From assembly GCF_014842265.1 (NCBI RefSeq), contig NZ_JACYVI010000003.1, forward strand, positions 62,001 through 126,000: a DNA stretch of 64,000 bases, given 5' to 3'. Below, piece after piece: positions 52,492-60,610 of the stretch (within the stretch, counting starts at the first letter, position 1; each line of letters begins with the position of its first letter). This DNA is from Pseudomonas sp. CFBP 13711 (GTDB taxonomy: Bacteria > Pseudomonadota > Gammaproteobacteria > Pseudomonadales > Pseudomonadaceae). The notes beneath the pieces are model-generated. The model searched no databases. It was not told the origin of the DNA and saw only the letters and a list, made by a program, of their open reading frames with translations. The position numbers and the translations under genes are program-made.

Positions 52492-53253
52492 CTACTCCGG
52501 CCACCGCACGGTCAGGCCGCCATCGATGACGATGCTTTGCCCGGTGAGATAACTGGACTCCTCGCTGCACAGGAATCGCACCAGCGAAGCGACTTCATCG
52601 GCCCGGCCGACACGGCCCAGCGGGATGGCACGGGCCGCTTTGGCGAGGCCCTCGGGCCCGAGTGAGTTTTTACTGTCCAGCGATTGCGGTGTCTCGATCA
52701 AACCCGGAATCACCGCGTTGCAGCGAATCCCCCGGGGCGCCAGTTCCACCGCCAGCGAACGGCACAGCCCCGGCACCCCGGCTTTGGCCGCAGCGTAGTG
52801 GGCGTGGTCCTGCCAGCCATAGACGCCCCCGGCAATCGACGAAATCGCCACCATCGAGCCGCCCTCGCCCATGTGCCGAGCCGCCGCGCGGAAGGTGCGC
52901 ATCACGCCGGTGAGATCGACATCGAGCATCTCGTTCCAGCGCGCGTCGGTCATCTCCAGCAACGGCGCGCGGCGCAGCAGTCCGGCATTGGCGACGGCGT
53001 AATCGATGCGGCCGAAGCGGCTGATGGCCTGCTCGGCCAGGGCGTCAACCGAGGCCGTTTGAGTGACGTCCAGCTCCGCCATCAGGCATTCGCCACCCGC
53101 TCCCGCGACCAGCTGCGCGGTGATCTCCGGGTCATGGGGGTCGGCCGGGTAATAGCCGCCCACCACCGCGACGCCCTTGTGCGCGAAAGCCACCGCCAGG
53201 GCCTGGCCGATCCCGCTGGCGGCCCCGGTAATCAACGCTACTCTGCGAATCAT
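52492..53253 (-). CDS. SDR family NAD(P)-dependent oxidoreductase
   Basis: A 253-residue classical SDR with [25 protein letters not shown], catalytic Ser in [19 protein letters not shown] (Tyr-x-x-x-Lys) and PGLIETP, ending [16 protein letters not shown]. The second strand ends GGYYPAD, so its cofactor loop differs from that of its neighbour at 51685. Two related but distinct SDRs in one operon suggest consecutive oxidations or opposite stereochemistry. It is 60 bp upstream of the other SDR gene. Confidence 0.9.
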   Translation of the reverse strand: MIRRVALITGAASGIGQALAVAFAHKGVAVVGGYYPADPHDPEITAQLVAGAGGECLMAELDVTQTASVDALAEQAISRFGRIDYAVANAGLLRRAPLLEMTDARWNEMLDVDLTGVMRTFRAAARHMGEGGSMVAISSIAGGVYGWQDHAHYAAAKAGVPGLCRSLAVELAPRGIRCNAVIPGLIETPQSLDSKNSLGPEGLAKAARAIPLGRVGRADEVASLVRFLCSEESSYLTGQSIVIDGGLTVRWPE

Positions 53254-53291
53254 GTTCAGTTCCTTATTGGACGGTTTCTATGGGACGGTTG

Positions 53292-54632
53292 CTATTGGAC
53301 GGTTTCGGGGCGCACGTGGCGGGCGGCGAACATCAACACGCCGGACAGAAAGCACGGCACGGCACCGAAATACAGCGCCGAGGTCTGCCAGTCGCCGCCG
53401 GCACTCAGGACCGAGGTCGCGCCAAAACCGGCGACCACGGCGCCAATCGGGCCCATGGCGTGGATGATCGCGCCACCGGTGGCGCGGATGCTGGTCGGGA
53501 AGCTTTCGCTGATGAAAAACAGGGCGGCGGAATACGGACCGATCAGGAAGAACAGCCCGAGGCTGTACAGGCCGACCACCGTGGGCATGTTGCTGGGGCC
53601 GAACAGCATGCCGGTGAACGACAGACCGCCGAGCATCCAGCCCAGGCCGATGACGTTGCGCCGGCCGATCTTGTCGCCCATCCAGCCGTGGCTGAGGTAG
53701 CCGCAGTAGCCCACCAGGTTCGACAGCACCAGGATGATCAGCGAATTCTCGAAGGAGATGTGGTGAACGCTGACGATGACCGAGGTGCCCAGCACGCTGA
53801 ACACCTGAATCGCCGCCCAGTTGAGCAGGATCGCCGCGCCGATCACCAGGGTCGCCCGGCGCGAGGTGCCACGGAACGCTGCGCCGATGCCGGCGGTGCG
53901 ATGCTCTTCGTAATCCACGCCGTAGGTCATCGCCACTTGTTTGGCCTGCTCGGCGTCGCCGGCCTTGCGCAACTGGGTGATGCGCTGGTGAATCTGGAAC
54001 TGCGGGCTTTCCTTGAGCTTGCGCGCCATGAACGCAATCACCAGCGCAGGGATGGCGGCGAAGACGAAGCAGCCCTGCCAGCCGATGACCGGCAGCAGCA
54101 CGGCGGTCAGGCCTGCAGCGATCAGCGCACCGACCGGCCAGCCGCCTTGCACCAGGCTGTAGATGAAGCCACGGCGTTTGGCCAGTCTCGGGTCTTCCGA
54201 CGCCGCATAGATTTCGCTGAGGTAGGTCGCGTTAACGGTTTCTTCGGCGTAACCCAGCCCGCTCAAAGATCGGATCAGGATCAACGGCGATTTGCCCCAT
54301 GACCCGCCCAGCGCCGTCAGCGCCGAGCAGATCGCGGAACCGGTCACCGTGAAAATGATGCCCATGCGCCGGCCGAGGCGATCCACCAACGGACCGATGG
54401 CCAGCGCGATGACCGCCGTGCCGACCGCGGCCCAGGTGGCGATTTCCGCCTGCTCCGCTTCGCCCCACTGAAAGTGCCGGCCGATTTCCGGCAGCAAGGT
54501 GCCGAACAGGATGAAGTCGTACACCGCAAAGACCCACGCGAAGAACGCGATCCAGGTGGCGTAGCGGACTTCTTCGGAAGTCAGTTGCCGGGGTTTCCAG
54601 CCGGTCAGATCAAGCTTGTTGTAAATGGACAT
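53292..54632 (-). CDS. MFS transporter (sugar/aromatic-acid porter type)
   Basis: A 446-residue major facilitator with 12 predicted helices. The helix 2-3 loop has GPLVDRLGRRMGIIF, the helix 4 region RSLSGLGYAEETVNATYLSEIYA, and the second-half loop HGWMGDKIGRRNVIGLG. A cytosolic insertion (FMARKLKESPQFQIHQ) is typical of the proline/aromatic acid porters. As the only transporter in the operon it is the likely uptake system for the amide substrate. It is 27 bp from the NodB-fold hydrolase gene. Confidence 0.9.
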   Translation of the reverse strand: MSIYNKLDLTGWKPRQLTSEEVRYATWIAFFAWVFAVYDFILFGTLLPEIGRHFQWGEAEQAEIATWAAVGTAVIALAIGPLVDRLGRRMGIIFTVTGSAICSALTALGGSWGKSPLILIRSLSGLGYAEETVNATYLSEIYAASEDPRLAKRRGFIYSLVQGGWPVGALIAAGLTAVLLPVIGWQGCFVFAAIPALVIAFMARKLKESPQFQIHQRITQLRKAGDAEQAKQVAMTYGVDYEEHRTAGIGAAFRGTSRRATLVIGAAILLNWAAIQVFSVLGTSVIVSVHHISFENSLIILVLSNLVGYCGYLSHGWMGDKIGRRNVIGLGWMLGGLSFTGMLFGPSNMPTVVGLYSLGLFFLIGPYSAALFFISESFPTSIRATGGAIIHAMGPIGAVVAGFGATSVLSAGGDWQTSALYFGAVPCFLSGVLMFAARHVRPETVQ

Positions 54633-54659
54633 GGGTCACGCCTCGGAATGAAGGGGCTA

Positions 54660-55544
54660 TCAGCTGTGGCGCGGGTTACGGCGGACGAAGTCGTCGGCGA
54701 TTTCGTCGAAGGTGACGAACTTGACCCCGGCGTGGCTCTGGATGTGCTCGATCAGACGCTCCAGCATCAGCAGCACTTGCGGGCGCCCGGAGACGTCCGG
54801 GTGAATGGTCATGGTGAACACGGCGTGTTCGTGCTCGCGGTAGACCCAGTCGAACTGATCGCGCCACATCTCTTCCAGATGGCGCGGGTTGACGAAGCCG
54901 TGGCTGTTGGGCGCCTTTTTGATGAACATCATCGGCGGCAGGTCGTCGAGGTACCAGTTCGCCGGAATCTCCACCAGATCGGTTTCCTCACCGCGCACCA
55001 GCGGTTTCATCCAGGTGTCGGGGTGCTGGGTGTAATCGATCTTGGTCCAGCTGTCGCCCACGCGCACGTAGTACGGATGGAAGTCGTTGTGCATCAGGCT
55101 GTGGTCGTACTTGATGCCTTTCTTGAGCAGCAACTCGTTGGTCACCTTGCTGAACTCCCACCACGGCGCGACGTAGCCGGTCGGGCGTTTGCCGGTCATC
55201 TGGGTGATCAGCTCGATGGATTTGTCGAGGACGATTTCTTCCTGCTCGGGCGTCATGGCGATCGGGTTTTCGTGGCTGTAGCCGTGGACCCCGATTTCGT
55301 GACCGGCGTCGAACACGGCCTTCATCTGCTCGGGAAAGGTCTCCATCGAGTGACCGGGCACGAACCAGGTGGTGCGCAGGCCGTAGCGCTCGAACAGCTT
55401 GAGCAGGCGCGGCGCACCAACCTCCCCCGCGAACAGGCCACGGGAAATGTCATCCGGCGAATCCTCGCCACCGTACGAACCCAACCAGCCTGCCACGGCG
55501 TCTACGTCGACACCGAAGGCGCACAGAATTTCTTTAGCCATCAT
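54660..55544 (-). CDS. polysaccharide-deacetylase (NodB)-fold hydrolase, PuuE/cyclic imidase-like
   Basis: A 294-residue NodB-fold protein. It starts [21 protein letters not shown] (metal-binding Asp pair) and continues with [28 protein letters not shown] (HxxxH-type metal ligands) and [13 protein letters not shown]. No signal peptide is present, so it is cytoplasmic, unlike true polysaccharide deacetylases. Cytoplasmic members with this [16 protein letters not shown] layout hydrolyse cyclic imides, allantoin-like ureides or similar amides. Two adjacent ATGs (55544, 55541) fit the GGAG site. The start overlaps the amidase stop, so the two hydrolases are translationally coupled. Confidence 0.85.
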   Translation of the reverse strand: MMAKEILCAFGVDVDAVAGWLGSYGGEDSPDDISRGLFAGEVGAPRLLKLFERYGLRTTWFVPGHSMETFPEQMKAVFDAGHEIGVHGYSHENPIAMTPEQEEIVLDKSIELITQMTGKRPTGYVAPWWEFSKVTNELLLKKGIKYDHSLMHNDFHPYYVRVGDSWTKIDYTQHPDTWMKPLVRGEETDLVEIPANWYLDDLPPMMFIKKAPNSHGFVNPRHLEEMWRDQFDWVYREHEHAVFTMTIHPDVSGRPQVLLMLERLIEHIQSHAGVKFVTFDEIADDFVRRNPRHS

Positions 55545-56953
55545 CGTTCTCCAGCGGAGTTATCGGATCCTTGGTTTCGGGACGTGCGCAACGCGGCTTC
55601 AACGGCCAACGCTGCGCGCAATAAACGTGAGTCTTCACCACTGGGCGCGCTGATCAACAGGCCGGTGGGCAGGCCAAGGGCGTCGCAGCCACTGGGCAGC
55701 GACACGCCCGGCATGTCCAGCAGACTGCCCGGCATGGTCAGGCGCAACGTGCCCAGGTTGGTGCGGGTAAACAGGTCGTCGTCGCTCAGCAACGGCGCAA
55801 GCGGCGGCGCCACATGGGCCACGCTCGGGGTGATCAGAAAGGCGCCATCGAGTTCGTCGCTCATCTGTTGTTGCAGCCGCTCGCGAGCGCTGTAGAGGTT
55901 GATCAAGTGGCTGGCCGGAAATGCCCGCGCCGCTTCAAGCCGGCGTCGTACGCGAGGGTCGAGTTGCGCGGCCGCCTCGCTGTCGAGCAAGGGCTGATGC
56001 AGGGCGAAAGCTTCTGCCGCGCCGAGCCAGCCTTGCTGCTGAATGAGATCAAGGGCGGCTTGAAACGCCGGCGAAGGACGCACCTCGATCAGCGCGCCCT
56101 GGGCCTGCATCGCGCTCACACAGCGCAGCAGGTTGTCCCGCACCGATGGCTCGACGCGGTCGTCCTCAAGAACAGCCTGATCGACCCGGAACCGCTGACC
56201 GGCCAACGGGCGCGGCAGCAAAGAGGTCGGTTTTGTGCGACCCCGCAGGATGTCGTCAATGGCGACCGCATCGCGCACGCTGCGGGTCAGCGGGCCGAGG
56301 CTGTCGAGGGTGTGCGCAAGGGGGAAGACCCCGTCGCGGCTGTAGCGGCGGCAACTGCTTCGAAAGCCCACCAGGCCGTTGAAGGCAGCCGGAATGCGGA
56401 TCGAGCCGGCCGTGTCGGTGCCCATGGCGATGGGCACAATACCCGCTGCAACTGCCACCGCGGAGCCTGACGACGAACCGCCGGGAATGCGCGGCTGGTC
56501 ATGCCCGAGGGGATTATGCGGCGTGCCGAAATGGGGGTTCAGGCCCAGACCCGAGTAGGCGAATTCACTGAGGTTGGTTTTGCCGACACTGACCATCCCG
56601 GCCCGTGACAGCAGGCCGACGCTCTGCGCATCCAGCAGCACCGGCGCGTATTCACGGCGCAACGCGGCGCCGGCGGTGGTCGGGCTGCCAGCGAGGTCAA
56701 ACAAGTCTTTCCAGGCGATGGGCACGCCGTCCAGAGCGCTCGCCGGTTGCCCGGCCTTCCAGCGTGCCGCCGAGGCTTCTGCTTCGCGGCGTGCCCGGGG
56801 AGTGGAGAAAGAGATGAACACGTCATCGACGGCGGCAGCCTTCGCCAGCGCTGCGTCCAGGGCCTGCACCGGGTCGTTCGTCCCGTTGGCGAACGCTTCG
56901 GCCATTGCCAGCGCATCGGCGAGTGTCGGATCCGGGAAGCGAGCGTCGGACAT
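55541..56953 (-). CDS. amidase (amidase signature family)
   Basis: A 470-residue amidase-signature enzyme. The catalytic Lys lies in [11 protein letters not shown], the cis-Ser in [17 protein letters not shown], and the nucleophile Ser in [13 protein letters not shown] (GTDTAGSIR), the complete Ser-cisSer-Lys triad. It hydrolyses an amide to acid and ammonia. It is the first gene of the eight-gene minus-strand operon, with two ATGTACAT palindromes 15-41 bp before its start. With the NodB-fold hydrolase it suggests ring opening of a cyclic imide or amide followed by deamidation. Confidence 0.93.
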   Translation of the reverse strand: MSDARFPDPTLADALAMAEAFANGTNDPVQALDAALAKAAAVDDVFISFSTPRARREAEASAARWKAGQPASALDGVPIAWKDLFDLAGSPTTAGAALRREYAPVLLDAQSVGLLSRAGMVSVGKTNLSEFAYSGLGLNPHFGTPHNPLGHDQPRIPGGSSSGSAVAVAAGIVPIAMGTDTAGSIRIPAAFNGLVGFRSSCRRYSRDGVFPLAHTLDSLGPLTRSVRDAVAIDDILRGRTKPTSLLPRPLAGQRFRVDQAVLEDDRVEPSVRDNLLRCVSAMQAQGALIEVRPSPAFQAALDLIQQQGWLGAAEAFALHQPLLDSEAAAQLDPRVRRRLEAARAFPASHLINLYSARERLQQQMSDELDGAFLITPSVAHVAPPLAPLLSDDDLFTRTNLGTLRLTMPGSLLDMPGVSLPSGCDALGLPTGLLISAPSGEDSRLLRAALAVEAALRTSRNQGSDNSAGER

Positions 56954-56967
56954 TTCATCTACCCTTT

Positions 56968-56994
56968 AATGTACATATTCGGAGAATGTACATT
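56968..56994. promoter_or_regulatory. twin palindromic operator upstream of the amidase operon
   Basis: AATGTACATA (56968-56977) and AATGTACATT (56985-56994, perfect palindrome) repeat the ATGTACAT core at a 17-bp centre distance. They lie just before the amidase start and about 290 bp before the divergent GntR gene. The TGTACA core is compatible with GntR-type palindromes; two copies fit a regulator with two DNA-binding heads. Confidence 0.6.
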
Positions 56995-57086
56995 TCTTAA
57001 AGGCAGAAAGCGTGCCAGAGTCTGAGTACCTTGATTCGCGGAGCGATGATTGCGTGGGCATGCGGGCCAAGAGCCCCGGGCTAGAT

Positions 57087-57113
57087 ACCTCGTCCAATTT
57101 TAAAGCACGAGGT
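57087..57113. promoter_or_regulatory. inverted repeat ACCTCGT-N13-ACGAGGT in the divergent region
   Basis: A perfect 7-bp inverted repeat with an AT-rich 13-bp loop between the amidase operon and the GntR gene. It may be a second regulator site or a hairpin; no T tract is evident. Confidence 0.4.
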
Positions 57114-57285
57114 GGTGCGCAGGACTGTAAGCGTCATCACAGCTATGCCATCAAGGATGGATAGTTATGCAAAGGTACGTTTTAGTGTAGAAAAGTAACA
57201 ACAGCTCCAATACCGTGCGTTCTGCCGTGTCCCGCAGTGACGCGCTGTCTTGTGCGAGAATCGCCGCCCGCCTTCCGAGAAGTGT

Positions 57286-58287
57286 ATGAAATCGATGTCC
57301 GCCGAGGATTCCCGCACCGCGTCCCGCTACGCCACGATCCGACAGGTCCTGCGCGATGCCATCGTCAACGGTGACGTGGTTGAAGGATTGGTGCTGCTCG
57401 AAGCGCCGCTGGCAGAGCTGTTCGGCACCAGTCGGGTGCCGGTGCGTCGGGCGCTGGATATGCTCCATGGAGAAGGCCTGATCAGTCGGTTTGATGGGCG
57501 CGGTTATCTGGTCAATCCCAACGGCAACGACGTACAGCCAGTGCGCCTGGCCCTGACCCACCATCAATTGGGCCTCGATAGCAGTGAAGAGCTGGTGGAC
57601 ACGCGTCCCCTCGGCGAACGGATTTTCGAGGAAATCGGTGCGGCGTTATCGACCTGTATCGCGTTCGGTCATTACCGGCTCGATGAGCAAATTGCCGCCG
57701 AGCACTATGGCGTCAGCCGGGCCGTGGTGCGCGAGGCGCTGATGCGTTTGCGTGACCGGGGGCTGGTGGAGAAGGAGCCTTACTCCCAGTGGCTGGCCGG
57801 GCCGCTTACCGCTCGGGAAGTGACCGAGGATTACGAGCTGCGGGCCTGCCTCGAGCCAGAAGCACTGCGCCAGACCGCGCCAATCCTGAGCCGGGACGAC
57901 CTGGCCGCCATGCTCGCGCGCGTTGAAGCCGCGCAGAACAATCCGCAGTGCAGCCTGGCAGACATCGAGCGACTGGAAGAAGACCTGCATCACCACTGCC
58001 TGGCGGGCATCAGCAACCGCAAGATTGCGACGCTGATCCGCCAGGGCCAGAGCCCGATGATCATCAGCCGGATTTTCTACAGTCAGTTGGGCATCGGCCC
58101 CGACGAAGCGATGCTCGCCGAGCATCGGTTGATCCTCGAATTACTGCTGCACGGCGCGTTTGATGCGGCCGCGCTGAACCTCAAGGAACACCTCAACCGT
58201 GCCCGTCAGCGGATGCTGCAGCGGCTGAAAGTCTTGTCGGTACTGCCTGAACAGCCCGTCCCGGCGTATCTGACCCGACTCAGCTGA
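57286..58287 (+). CDS. GntR-type regulator with two winged-helix domains
   Basis: A 333-residue protein containing two successive GntR-like winged helices. The first (about 10-70) is TIRQVLRDAIVNGDVVEG, then FGTSRVPVRRALDMLHGEGLI and GRGYLVNP. The second (about 110-175) is ERIFEEIGAALSTCIAFGHYRL, then YGVSRAVVREALMRLRDRGLVE. The remainder is an FCD-like helical ligand domain (ELRACLEPEALRQTAPILS, EEDLHHHCLAGISNRKIATLI). Standard GntR/FCD proteins have one head and about 230 residues, so this one is an internal duplication. It is divergent from the amidase operon and is its probable regulator. ATG at 57286 follows GAGAAG; an ATG at 57295 is an alternative. Confidence 0.82.
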   Translation: MKSMSAEDSRTASRYATIRQVLRDAIVNGDVVEGLVLLEAPLAELFGTSRVPVRRALDMLHGEGLISRFDGRGYLVNPNGNDVQPVRLALTHHQLGLDSSEELVDTRPLGERIFEEIGAALSTCIAFGHYRLDEQIAAEHYGVSRAVVREALMRLRDRGLVEKEPYSQWLAGPLTAREVTEDYELRACLEPEALRQTAPILSRDDLAAMLARVEAAQNNPQCSLADIERLEEDLHHHCLAGISNRKIATLIRQGQSPMIISRIFYSQLGIGPDEAMLAEHRLILELLLHGAFDAAALNLKEHLNRARQRMLQRLKVLSVLPEQPVPAYLTRLS

Positions 58288-58304
58288 AGAAGCGGGAATG
58301 CGCA

Positions 58305-59132
58305 GAGCAGGACCGGCTTTAGCCGGGAAGGCGTCAGGTGCAACACCTCAAAATTGATGGCGTACGCACCGGCCTCTTCCCGGCTGAAGCCGGTCCCACT
58401 GAGATCAAAAGCATCCGCCACTGACACACCGCACGTGTTTAGTGGTACTGGCTTTAGCCGGGAAGACGTCGGGTGCAACACCGCAAAATTGATGGCGTCC
58501 ACACCGGCCTCTTCCCGGCTGAAGCCGGTCCCACTGAGATCAAAAGCATCCGCCACTGACACACCGCACGTGTTTAGTGGGACCGGCTTTAGCCGGGAAG
58601 GCGTCAGGTGCAACACTGCAAAATTGATGGCGTCCACACCGGCCCCTTCCCGGCTGAAGCCGGTCCCACTGAGATCAACAGCATCCGCCACTGACACACC
58701 GCGTCCCTTTAGTGGGACTGGCTTTAGCCGGGAAGGCGTCGGGTGCAACACTGCAAAATTGATGGCGCACACACCGGCCTCTTCCCGGCTGAAGCCGGTC
58801 CCACTGAGATCAACAGCATCCGCCACCGACACACCGCACGTGTTTAGTGGGACTGGCTTTAGACGGGAAGTTGCTGGGTGGTGCAGGCAAAACGCATGCT
58901 CTCAGTGGGACCGGCTTCAGCCGGGAAGGCGTCGGGTGCAACACTGCAATTGATGGCGTCCACACCGGCCCCTTCCCGGCTGAAGCCGGTCCCACTGAGA
59001 TCAACAGCATCCGCCACTGACACACCGCGTCCCTTTAGTGGGACTGGCTTTAGCCGGGAAGGCGTCGGGTGCAACACTGCAAAATTGATGGCGAACGCAC
59101 CGGTCCCTTCCCGGCTGAAGCCGGTCCTACCA
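58305..59132. repeat. REP array, about seven forward and six inverted copies
   Basis: Forward copies begin near 58309, 58443, 58577, 58711, 58845 (degenerate, GGCTTTAGACGGGAAG), 58905 and 59038; inverted copies are near 58376, 58513, 58647, 58790, 58973 and 59107. The period is about 134 bp. Spacers such as GATCAAAAGCATCCGCCACT and TGACACACCGCACGTGTTTA recur, so whole units were duplicated. It separates the GntR gene from the convergent efflux operon end. Confidence 0.9.
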
Positions 59133-59174
59133 ATCAAAAGCAGCCGACACCGAATCAGCAGCACCCGCCTGAAA

Positions 59175-60593
59175 TCACTCTGTCACCCACGACCCACCCA
59201 GCGCTGCCTGCAGCTGAACACTGGTGATCAACTGCGTGGCGACCAGATTGAGCAGGGTCTGGCGTTCGTTCAGGCTGGTGGCCTGGGTGGTGGCGACGTC
59301 GAGGTAGTCGATGACGCCGGCTTCGTACTGATCGCGACTCACCGCTGCGGAATCTTCCGCCGACTGCGCGGAATTGCGTCGGGCTTCCAGCTCAGGCTCC
59401 AGGGTGCGCAGTTCGACCAGGTAATCCTCGACTTCGCCCAGACCGGTCAGCACGGTCTGGCGATAGGTCGCGACGGTGGCGTCGTAGGAATGACGGGCCT
59501 GTTCGACGCTGGCACGGGTGGCGCCAAAATCGAGAATCGTGCCGGTCAGGCTCGGGCCGATCGACCAGAAGCGGTTGGGCAGCGAGAACAGGTTGCTCAG
59601 GGTGGAACTCTGGTAGCCGCCGCTGGCGCTCAGCGTCAGGTCCGGGTAATACGCCGCCGTTGCCACCCCGACCGCAGCGTTGGCGGCGGCCATTTGCCGT
59701 TCGGCGGCGGCGATGTCCGGGCGACGTTCCAGCAAGCGACTGGGCACACCCAACGGCACGCCGGGCACGTGGTACTGCCAGGCCGGGTCTGCGGCGAGGG
59801 AGAAGTCCGCCGGCGGTTTGCCCATCAGCAAAGCGATGGCGTGCTCGTACTGGGCGCGCTGCCACTGCAAGTCGAGCATCGAGGCCTGAGCGCTCTGCAA
59901 TTGGGTTTTGCCCGTCGCCAGATCGGCCCGCGACGAGATCTGCTCGTCGTACTTGTTCTGGATGATTTGCAGGTAGCGCTCGTAGCCGGCAATAGTCTCG
60001 CGGTACAGCGTGATACGCCGGTCCAGCAGGCGCAGCTGGAAGTAATCCTGCGCCAGGGACGATTGCGCGCTGAGAGTGGCGTTGGCCAGATCGGCCGCGC
60101 TGGCCTGTGCACTGGCGCGGTCCTGTTCGTTGGTGCGGCGCAGTCTGCCCCAGATGTCAGCCTCCCAACTCAGGTCCAGGGTGGCCGAATGCACCTTGCT
60201 CACACCCCCTGCCCCGCTGGACGACGAGCCGCTGGCGGACTCGCTGCGGCTGCTCGCCCCGGTGCCGGTCAACGTCGGAAATTCTTCGGCGCGGGACTGA
60301 CGCACCAGCGCCAGGGCCTGTTGGTATTGCGCGGCGTAGACCGCGACGTTCTGGTTATTGAGCTGCACCTGGGACACCAGCGCATCCAGTTGCGGGTCCT
60401 GATAAAGCGCCCACCACGGTCCCTTGGGCAACTCGTCCTGGGGGCTCGCCGCCTTCCAGCCCTGGGCTTCCTTGAAGGTGGCGGAGATCGGCGCACTGGG
60501 TTTCTGGTAGTCAGGCCCAACCATGCAGCCCGTCAACAGGGTGCCGGTCAGCAGCAGAGCGATGGACAGACGGGACGGCAGCGCAGCGTTCAT
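59175..60593 (-). CDS. opmB: RND efflux outer-membrane lipoprotein (OprM/OpmB type)
   Basis: A 472-residue outer-membrane factor. A lipoprotein signal ends in the lipobox LLTGC (Cys about 22), followed by MVGPDYQKP, the standard NodT-family start. The two repeated halves show DLSWEADIWGRLRRTNE and YYPDLTLSASGGYQSS, typical for TolC-like trimeric channels. It follows muxC directly (17 bp), as in the MuxABC-OpmB operon of Pseudomonas aeruginosa, whose pump exports novobiocin, aztreonam, macrolides and tetracycline. The symbol is assigned by synteny and family. Confidence 0.88.
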   Translation of the reverse strand: MNAALPSRLSIALLLTGTLLTGCMVGPDYQKPSAPISATFKEAQGWKAASPQDELPKGPWWALYQDPQLDALVSQVQLNNQNVAVYAAQYQQALALVRQSRAEEFPTLTGTGASSRSESASGSSSSGAGGVSKVHSATLDLSWEADIWGRLRRTNEQDRASAQASAADLANATLSAQSSLAQDYFQLRLLDRRITLYRETIAGYERYLQIIQNKYDEQISSRADLATGKTQLQSAQASMLDLQWQRAQYEHAIALLMGKPPADFSLAADPAWQYHVPGVPLGVPSRLLERRPDIAAAERQMAAANAAVGVATAAYYPDLTLSASGGYQSSTLSNLFSLPNRFWSIGPSLTGTILDFGATRASVEQARHSYDATVATYRQTVLTGLGEVEDYLVELRTLEPELEARRNSAQSAEDSAAVSRDQYEAGVIDYLDVATTQATSLNERQTLLNLVATQLITSVQLQAALGGSWVTE

Positions 60594-60610
60594 TCATTCA
60601 ACCTTGTCAG

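Noticed and set aside
58206..58953. Open frames of about 200 codons on both strands with tandem protein repeats (GTGFSREE-type)
   Set aside because: They are translations of the REP array; the periodicity is that of the DNA repeat, and no ribosome site or family pattern exists. Similar frames at 42931-43619 were rejected for the same reason.
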